A stretch of 64,000 bases of DNA from NCBI RefSeq assembly GCF_009859475.1, contig NZ_CP044549.1, positions 1,550,001-1,614,000 on the forward strand, given 5' to 3'. Source of the stretch: Hydrogenophaga sp. BPS33 (GTDB lineage Bacteria; Pseudomonadota; Gammaproteobacteria; Burkholderiales; Burkholderiaceae_C). The translations under genes were made by a program, and so were the position numbers. The notes under the pieces were generated by a model that saw nothing but the letters and a program-made list of their open reading frames with translations, was not told the origin of the DNA and made no database searches. Below, one piece after another: positions 58,789 to 64,000 of this stretch; position 1 is the first letter of the stretch, and each line of letters starts with the position of its first letter.

Positions 58789-58794
58789 GGTCCC

Positions 58795-59994
58795 TTATTC
58801 CCCGAACGCCAGCTTGGCGATGATGTTGCGCTGGATCTCGCTGGTGCCGCCCGCTACCGTGAGGGCGCGCCAACGCAGATACTCGACCGAGCGACCTGTG
58901 GCGTAGGACGGCAGCGGATCATCTTCTCGAGGGGCGCGCTCGGCCTGATCGAGGTCCAGTCGAAGCGCGTGGGGACCCAATGCTTCGAAGTTCAAGCGAG
59001 AAAGCCGTTGAGTGAGCTCGGAGCCTCGCAGCTTGAGCACCGAAGACAGCGCTGGTTCGGCGGACCCTTCCAGCAGACGCAAGGTGGTGGCCTCAGCGGC
59101 CAGAATGTCGACTTCAAGCTGTGCCACCTGGGTGCGGAAGGCGCCGTCGCGAAGCAGCCGGCCTCCGTGCAACGTGTGGTCTCGGGTAAGACGCTTCAGC
59201 CGATCCAGCCTCTCGCGGGCGCGCCCCAGTTCGGCAATGCCGGTTCGTTCGTGCGCGAGCAACGCTTTCGCATACGTCCAGCCGCGTCCCTCCTCCCCAA
59301 TGCGGTTCTCCACCGGCACAAGCACATCGTCGAAGAACACTTCGTTCGTATGGTGCGCCAGGTCCAGGGTCCTGATCGGCTGAATTCGGATGCCTGGCGT
59401 CTTCATGTCGATCAGCAGGAAGGTGATGCCTTCTTGCCGGCGGCCGCTGCTGTCCGTGCGCACCAGACAAAACATCCAGTCCGCCCAATGGGCCAGCGTG
59501 GTCCAGATTTTCTGGCCGTTGACCCGGTACTGATCACCTTCGCGGACCGCGCTTGTCGACAGGGCTGCGAGGTCAGACCCCGCTCCTGGCTCGGAGTAGC
59601 CTTGGCACCACCATTCGTCCGCGCGAAGGATGGGCCCAAGAAACCGTTCTTTCTGCGCTTCTGTTCCATAGGTATAAATGATCGGACCGACCATCTTGAT
59701 GCCTTGTGGTTGGGTACGGGGACACGAGGCGCGTGCACATTCATCGTCGAAGATCTGCCGTTGCATGGCGCTCCAGCCCGCACCTCCGTGCTCGACCGGC
59801 CAACCAGGAGCGGCCCAGCCGCGCGCGTGTAATTGCTTCTGCCAGAAGCTGTGATCCTCACGAGAGAGGAGGTCGTAACCGCGTTCAACGCGAATGCGCA
59901 GCTCGTCCGGTAGTGCCGCCGCGATGAAGGATCGAACCTCCTCGCGGAAGTGCTGCAGTGCGACAGCGCTCTCGGTGCCTGAATCAATCGTCAT
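58795..59994 (-). CDS. Acyl-CoA dehydrogenase (first of a pair)
   Basis: 399 residues, 6 bases upstream of the second ACAD gene. Marks: GWAAPGWPVEHGGAGWSAMQRQIFDDECARASCPRTQPQGIKMVGPIIYTYGTEAQKERFLGPILRADEWWCQGYSEPGAGSDLAAL (substrate and FAD site), VFFDDVLVPVENRIGEEGRGW and GGTSEIQRNIIAKLAFGE at the C-terminus, the standard ACAD ending. It oxidises an acyl-CoA to the 2,3-enoyl-CoA. Directly behind operator C, 5 bases from the start codon. Confidence 0.94.
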   Translation of the reverse strand: MTIDSGTESAVALQHFREEVRSFIAAALPDELRIRVERGYDLLSREDHSFWQKQLHARGWAAPGWPVEHGGAGWSAMQRQIFDDECARASCPRTQPQGIKMVGPIIYTYGTEAQKERFLGPILRADEWWCQGYSEPGAGSDLAALSTSAVREGDQYRVNGQKIWTTLAHWADWMFCLVRTDSSGRRQEGITFLLIDMKTPGIRIQPIRTLDLAHHTNEVFFDDVLVPVENRIGEEGRGWTYAKALLAHERTGIAELGRARERLDRLKRLTRDHTLHGGRLLRDGAFRTQVAQLEVDILAAEATTLRLLEGSAEPALSSVLKLRGSELTQRLSRLNFEALGPHALRLDLDQAERAPREDDPLPSYATGRSVEYLRWRALTVAGGTSEIQRNIIAKLAFGE

Positions 59995-59999
59995 ATATG

Positions 60000-60013
60000 T
60001 TGCCTATACACAA
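60000..60013. promoter_or_regulatory. Operator copy C (TTGCCTATACACAA)
   Basis: Reverse complement TTGTGTATAGGCAA. It lies 5 bases upstream of the leftward ACAD start codon, so a bound regulator would block transcription elongation or translation. Copies C and D bracket the shared divergent promoter region (60000-60088). A half-matching TTGTGCTGGACAA is present in between at about 60019. Confidence 0.7.
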
Positions 60014-60074
60014 AAGAGTTGTGCTGGACAAAAAAGTATAGAGCATTTGTCGCCCGGCGTCACCCGTTCAATAA

Positions 60075-60106
60075 TTGTCTATACGCAATAAACTTTGCTA
60101 TTGACA
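60075..60106 (+). promoter_or_regulatory. Operator copy D and -35 element of the MmgE operon
   Basis: TTGTCTATACGCAA at 60075-60088 is the exact reverse complement of copy A. TTGACA at 60101-60106 follows after 12 bases, the same gap as at the dioxygenase promoter. A clear -10 is not seen, which may mean activation by the regulator. The start codon is at 60208. Confidence 0.7.
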
Positions 60107-60207
60107 AGAGTGGCATGTCGCATTTACCCTTCACCTCCTTGACGCATCAACGGGATCGTCAACTCCTGCGGACCAGGTCCGCGCATCAAAGAGAAGGTAG
60201 ACAAGCC

Positions 60208-61587
60208 ATGGGCCTCACGCGAGAAATTTCTGAATTCGTCGTACGAAAATCTGACCTGGATTTCTCCAGCAGAGAGATAGATGCAACGAAGACACTCATC
60301 CTGGACGTTATTGGGGCTTGCGTGAGTGCGGCAAAAGAGCCCGTGACGCAGTTCACCACGGACTACGTCAAGGAGAGTGGCGGTGCTGAGGAGTGCAGCG
60401 TGTTTGGGCAGGGATTCAAGACCTCGCTTGGCCATGCCGCTTTGCTGAACGGCCTGACGGCGCATGCGCGCGAACTAGAGTCAATCGGTCAATACACCGG
60501 TAGCAATCCGTTCACCGTCATCCCGGTTGCACTCGCTGTGGCCGAAAAGTTTGGCCGTTCGGGCAAAGAGGTGATCGAGGCTGTCATTCTCGCCCTTGAA
60601 GTTCAAGTGAGACTGGGGATGGCCGGCCCTGGCCTGTTTGATCGTGGCCTGGGGAGCATCGGCAACTACGGCGCCTTTGGGTCCACCGCAGCAGCGGGCC
60701 GATTGATGGGTCTCAACGCGGATCAGATGCAGAATGCCTTCGGTATCGCCATCAGCCAGGCGTCTGGTCAGCAGCAGCACACCGGTTACATGACGCACCT
60801 TCTTGAGAGTGCGTTCGGCTGCCGAAACGGCGTGACCTCGGCCAGTCTGGCCAAGCGTGGCGTCACAGCCAACCCGAACATGATCGAAGGCAAGCAAGGC
60901 TTCTTCGAGGTCTACAGTTCATTCGGGCGAGGCTTCGATTTGAATGGGGTGGCCGAGAAGCTGGGCAAGCCCTACTGCGTCACCGACATTTTCATCAAGA
61001 AGTACGGCGCTTGTTTCATGAACCACCGCTCAATGGATGCATTGATGCAGCTCATGCGGCAACATGACATTCACTTCGACGATGTGGAACGCGTGCGGGC
61101 CGAAATACCGCCCTTCATTGCAGACCTGCTTCGTTTTGAAGATCCGAAAGACGGTTCAGAAGCCAAGTTCAGCTTGCACCAAGCGCTGGGTTCGATGTTG
61201 GTCGACCGTGATCTCCCGCTTCCCTACCTCTATCCGTTCAGCGACAAGGGTGCAGTCGATCCCAAGTACCAGAAGGCGCGTCAGAAGATCGAGGTGATCG
61301 AGAACAAGGCAATGACCGGCGGGCGTTCGATGCCCTATACGCAGCCTGTCACGGTGGTGATGAAGTCAGGTCAGGAATACACCGCAGCTGTGGATGCCAA
61401 GCAGCTGAAGGGCAGTGGTCATAACCCCCTTAGCCGCGAGGAGTTGTCGCAGCGCCACAAGACGATGACAGAGGAAATTTTGTCCCCGAGCCAGATTCAG
61501 CGGACGATCGATCTGGTGGATCGGCTGGACCAACTCGAGTCCATTTCAGAACTGATGCAGGTCGCTACTTTCGGCGAAACGGCGTAA
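60208..61587 (+). CDS. MmgE/PrpD family protein
   Basis: 459 residues from ATG 60208 (GAGAAGG upstream); in-frame codons further upstream lie in the promoter and are rejected. Family marks: TKTLILDVIGACVSAAKEPV, GFKTSLGHAALLNGLTAHARELES, GFGCRNGVTSASLAKRGVTANPNMIEGKQGFF (SAFGCRNG) and KYGACFMNHRSMDAL (the KxYPxC region as KYGAC), PYTQPVTVVMKSGQ. Members include 2-methylcitrate dehydratase, iminodisuccinate epimerase and cis-aconitate decarboxylase, all acting on polycarboxylates. A role as a hydratase or epimerase for a dicarboxylic intermediate fits. Confidence 0.92.
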   Translation: MGLTREISEFVVRKSDLDFSSREIDATKTLILDVIGACVSAAKEPVTQFTTDYVKESGGAEECSVFGQGFKTSLGHAALLNGLTAHARELESIGQYTGSNPFTVIPVALAVAEKFGRSGKEVIEAVILALEVQVRLGMAGPGLFDRGLGSIGNYGAFGSTAAAGRLMGLNADQMQNAFGIAISQASGQQQHTGYMTHLLESAFGCRNGVTSASLAKRGVTANPNMIEGKQGFFEVYSSFGRGFDLNGVAEKLGKPYCVTDIFIKKYGACFMNHRSMDALMQLMRQHDIHFDDVERVRAEIPPFIADLLRFEDPKDGSEAKFSLHQALGSMLVDRDLPLPYLYPFSDKGAVDPKYQKARQKIEVIENKAMTGGRSMPYTQPVTVVMKSGQEYTAAVDAKQLKGSGHNPLSREELSQRHKTMTEEILSPSQIQRTIDLVDRLDQLESISELMQVATFGETA

Positions 61588-61613
61588 GGCCTGTTCAAAA
61601 AGGAGACAAGCAG

Positions 61614-62630
61614 ATGAATAGCAAAAAAAGGCCAGATTTTGGCATCAGCGGGTTGAAGTTCGGTCAATTTGTGACCGCAGTTTCGCTGGCTGCATCATGT
61701 GTGGTTAGCGCTCAAGAGGCCTATCCCACGCAATTGATCCGATTTGTTGTGCCTTACACCGCCGGCGGCCCAGCGGATGCCCTCGCGAGAGCGATTGCCC
61801 AGCCTCTGGCGAAGGCGCTGAACACGACCTTGGTCGTGGACAACCGCGGCGGCGCAGGGGGAACGCTCGGAACAGGCTTGCTGGCCAAGGCGCCGCCAGA
61901 CGGCTATACCATCGGACTGGTGACCGCAGGGTCGATGTCCATCAACCCCTTTCTGTACGGGAAGTTACCCTACGACCCTCGCAAGGACTTCGAATTCATT
62001 TCGCCCGTGGCTTCGTATGTGAATGCAGTGGTGTGCCATCCCAAGGTACCCGCCAACAACATGGCCGAGTTGATCCGCTATGCAAAGGCGAATCCGGGGG
62101 AAATCCGCTTCGGTTCAGGCGGCGTTGGCACCACGGCTCACCTGGCCATGGAGACGGTCAAGCACGTATCTGGAGCGCCTATCCAGCACATTGCGTATCG
62201 AGGTGCGGCACAAGCAGTCACAGACCTCATCGGTGGAACGATCTCCTGCATGATCGACGTGCTGGCCACCACTTTGCCCTACGTCCATAGCGGCAAGATC
62301 AAGGCCCTCGCGGTCTCTGGCGCCAAAAGGAGTCCACACGCACCCGAAATTCCCACCATGGCGGAATCTGGCCTTCCTGGCTTCGAAGAAGCGTCGGGGC
62401 AGTTGTGGATGGGGTTGGCGGCGCCCGCAGGCACACCCAAACCCATCATCGACAAGTTGAACGCGACGGTTCAACAGATCCTTCGGGAGGATCCAACCGT
62501 GCGAAAAGCGCTCGAAGTCCAGGGGTTTGATCCCTTCCCTCTGTCGCCTGTTCAATTCTCACAGCACTTGCAGAAGGACTATGAGAGCTGGGGACGCATC
62601 GTCAAGGCGACTGGAGCGAAGGCGGAATGA
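61614..62630 (+). CDS. Bug-family periplasmic binding protein (intact copy)
   Basis: 338 residues with AAGGAGA before the ATG. Signal peptide ends near VSA-QEAYPTQ. Bug marks: TAGGPADALARAIAQPLAKALNTTLVVDNRGGAGGTLGTGLLAKAPPDGYTIGLVTAGSMSINPFLYGKLPYDPRKDFEFISPVASYVNAVVCHP, SGGVGTTAHLAMETVKHVSGAPIQHIAYRGAAQAVTDLIGGTISCMIDV. It is the paralogue of the gene with the amber stop at 53622. Position between MmgE and the reductase gene in one operon suggests its ligand is the substrate of this pathway. Confidence 0.94.
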   Translation: MNSKKRPDFGISGLKFGQFVTAVSLAASCVVSAQEAYPTQLIRFVVPYTAGGPADALARAIAQPLAKALNTTLVVDNRGGAGGTLGTGLLAKAPPDGYTIGLVTAGSMSINPFLYGKLPYDPRKDFEFISPVASYVNAVVCHPKVPANNMAELIRYAKANPGEIRFGSGGVGTTAHLAMETVKHVSGAPIQHIAYRGAAQAVTDLIGGTISCMIDVLATTLPYVHSGKIKALAVSGAKRSPHAPEIPTMAESGLPGFEEASGQLWMGLAAPAGTPKPIIDKLNATVQQILREDPTVRKALEVQGFDPFPLSPVQFSQHLQKDYESWGRIVKATGAKAE

Positions 62631-62631
62631 C

Positions 62632-63555
62632 ATGGTAGACACCGAAGATCTCCGCGTCAAAAAAGCGGCACGGCCCGTCGGCTTTATCGGTTTGGGCGCG
62701 ATGGGAAAACCCATGGCACTGTGCCTTCTGAAGGCGGACATTCCCGTCATCGTCTACGACCGGGACGCCGCTCGAGTCGATCAGCTTTGCACTGCCGGAG
62801 CAGAAGCGGCCACCAGTTCAATGGAGCTTGCCAAAAGATGCGACCGCATGGTTTGCATCGTCGAGACCGCGGCGCAAGTCCGGGAAGTGATGTTTGGGGA
62901 GAGGGGCATCAAAGCCGGGGCGTCGGAAGGCCACCAGGTGCTTGTCATGAGCACCATCGATCCCGATGCGCTTCGCAAGATGGCCGAGGAGAGCGCAGCC
63001 TCCGGCATCACCCTCAGGGACGCGCCTGTCAGCGGCAGCACCGAAGGGGCTATCAACGGGACGTTGACGTTTTTCGTCGGCGGTAGCGAGCAAGATGGCC
63101 AAGCGTTCGCCGACTGTTTTGCGGCCATGGGCACGCATGTGTTCTACATGGGTGCTCTGACCAAAGGCATCGAGATCAAGCTGTTGAACAACATGCTTGC
63201 GCAAGTGAACACGGTGGCGGTGGCCGAAGCACTGGCCATGGCAAGCAAGGCGGGAATGGACCTGAAAACCGTGATTGAAGCCGTGAAGGTCAGCACGGGA
63301 AACAGCGCCATTTTCGAGTTGCGCGCGCCGCGGATTCTTGCGCGCAACTTCGCACCGGGTGGCTCCAATGACATTTCATACAAGGACCAGGAGCTGCAAA
63401 CGGCCTTTGCCAAACGCCTGGGCGTGCCGGTTTTCTTGCCGAGCATCACCCAGCAGGTTTACCAGATCGCCCGAAGTATGAACCTCGGGAAGGAAGACGG
63501 TTCGTCCATCATCAAAGTGTACGAAGCGCTCAGCGGAATGGACCGTCAGGCTTAA
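62632..63555 (+). CDS. NAD(P)-dependent beta-hydroxyacid dehydrogenase (3-hydroxyisobutyrate dehydrogenase-like)
   Basis: 307 residues from ATG 62632, one base after the Bug stop. NAD motif VGFIGLGAMGKPMALCLLKADIPVIVYDRD at about 15-44; DAPVSGSTEGAINGTLTFFVGG (substrate loop, about 138-160); catalytic Lys in KGIEIKLLNNMLAQVNTVAVAEALAMA (about 184-187). The family oxidises 3-hydroxyacids such as 3-hydroxyisobutyrate, tartronate or 2-hydroxymethylglutarate. The dinucleotide after the beta-2 strand is Asp-Arg (YDRD), which fits NAD rather than NADP. Confidence 0.92.
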   Translation: MVDTEDLRVKKAARPVGFIGLGAMGKPMALCLLKADIPVIVYDRDAARVDQLCTAGAEAATSSMELAKRCDRMVCIVETAAQVREVMFGERGIKAGASEGHQVLVMSTIDPDALRKMAEESAASGITLRDAPVSGSTEGAINGTLTFFVGGSEQDGQAFADCFAAMGTHVFYMGALTKGIEIKLLNNMLAQVNTVAVAEALAMASKAGMDLKTVIEAVKVSTGNSAIFELRAPRILARNFAPGGSNDISYKDQELQTAFAKRLGVPVFLPSITQQVYQIARSMNLGKEDGSSIIKVYEALSGMDRQA

Positions 63556-63585
63556 GGCGTGACATCGATGTCTACAGGAGAAAAC

Positions 63586-64000
63586 ATGATTAGCAGTGAG
63601 CAAAACGTGTGGCCGGCGGGTGACGTTACCCGTGTCCCTTTTTGGATCTATACCGACGATGAGATCTACCGAAAAGAGCAGGAGTCCATCTATCTTGGCC
63701 CCGTCTGGAACTACCTTTGCCTTGAAGCGGAGATCCCCAAAAGCGGGGACTATTGCACCGCCTTCGTTGGCGACATGCCGGTGGTCGTGACGCGTGGGCC
63801 GGACGGGGGTGTCAATGCGTTCGAGAACCGCTGCTCGCACCGCGGTTCGTTGTTGGCGCTCAAACAGCGCGGAAATGCAAAGGACTTTGTCTGCGTGTAC
63901 CACGCGTGGAGACACGACATCAAGGGCAATCTTCTGAGCGTGGCGTTCAGCCGGGGCGTGAACGGCGAGGGCGGCATGCCGCCCGACTTCAATGTGTGCA
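63586..64000 (+). CDS. Rieske aromatic oxygenase alpha subunit, N-terminal part (runs off the window)
   Basis: 138 codons from ATG 63586 (AGGAGAAA upstream), with no stop before the window end. N-terminus: VPFWIYTDDEIYRKEQESIYLGPVWNYLCLEAEIPKSGDYCTAFVGDMPVVVTR. Rieske site: RCSHRGSLLALKQRGNAKDFVCVYHAW (Cys-x-His ... Cys-x2-His). The entry IYTDDEIYRKEQESIY is like the anthranilate/salicylate/benzoate type alpha subunits. Presumed partner of the reductase at 56552; a beta subunit may follow outside the window. Confidence 0.9.
   Translation, partial: MISSEQNVWPAGDVTRVPFWIYTDDEIYRKEQESIYLGPVWNYLCLEAEIPKSGDYCTAFVGDMPVVVTRGPDGGVNAFENRCSHRGSLLALKQRGNAKDFVCVYHAWRHDIKGNLLSVAFSRGVNGEGGMPPDFNVC

Overview
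The window looks like part of the chromosome of a Burkholderiales betaproteobacterium, most likely of the family Comamonadaceae. This is inferred from gene content, not from any marker gene: six Bug-type (tripartite tricarboxylate transporter) binding-protein loci, two Rieske oxygenase loci with class IA-type reductases, a SyrD-type exporter remnant, and a DUF3489/DUF2924/large serine recombinase trio. No rRNA, tRNA or CRISPR array was recognised. The window is overwhelmingly catabolic and accessory DNA with many signs of recent rearrangement.

Layout. 0-3 kb: leftward operon of enoyl-CoA hydratase, class III CoA-transferase and an ABC amino-acid-type binding protein cut by the window edge. 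3-6.4 kb: rightward amidase, nitrile hydratase alpha and beta, and an FMN-binding protein, a nitrile-to-acid pathway. 6.4-8.2 kb: sulfite-oxidase-like molybdoenzyme and GntR regulator. 8.4-14 kb: leftward PLP racemase, aminotransferase, TRAP binding protein and Leu/Phe/Val dehydrogenase, with a divergent LysR gene; together they look like amino-acid/keto-acid interconversion. 14-18.4 kb: LysR, then tautomerase, aldehyde dehydrogenase and Bug protein. 18.4-25.2 kb: an eroded SDR gene, intact TRAP DctQM, a PH-like membrane protein, an Lrp regulator, a broken acetolactate synthase and a broken cyclic-peptide exporter, ending in an IS3 element (25.2-26.5 kb).

27-37 kb is a genomic island: remnants of a tyrosine integrase and a serine recombinase, an intact DUF3489-DUF2924-recombinase trio, two XRE regulators, exported proteins of unknown function, and a NUDIX + 112-residue protein + HrgA-like module divergent from an XRE gene with paired operators. 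37.4-44.6 kb is an eight-gene leftward operon: Bug, Rieske oxygenase, hemerythrin, reductase, MarR, two SMP-30 lactonases, Bug. Two 16-bp palindromes lie in front of its first gene. 44.7-50.9 kb is again mobile and decayed DNA: partial second copies of the NUDIX and small-protein genes, a helicase fragment fused to an IS1-type transposase fragment, a P63C-domain gene with strong inverted repeats, and a 33-copy 12-bp tandem array grown from one arm of a hairpin.

51-64 kb: MFS transporter, then a second catabolic region with a TauD/TfdA dioxygenase, three Bug genes (one with an in-frame stop, one split by a 487-bp IS21 derivative, one intact), ferredoxin-type reductase, two acyl-CoA dehydrogenases, MmgE/PrpD, a 3-hydroxyisobutyrate-dehydrogenase-like enzyme and a Rieske oxygenase running off the end. 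Four copies of a 14-bp palindrome (consensus TTGYGTATAGACAA) tie this region together as one apparent regulon. The operator's regulator is not identifiable inside the window.
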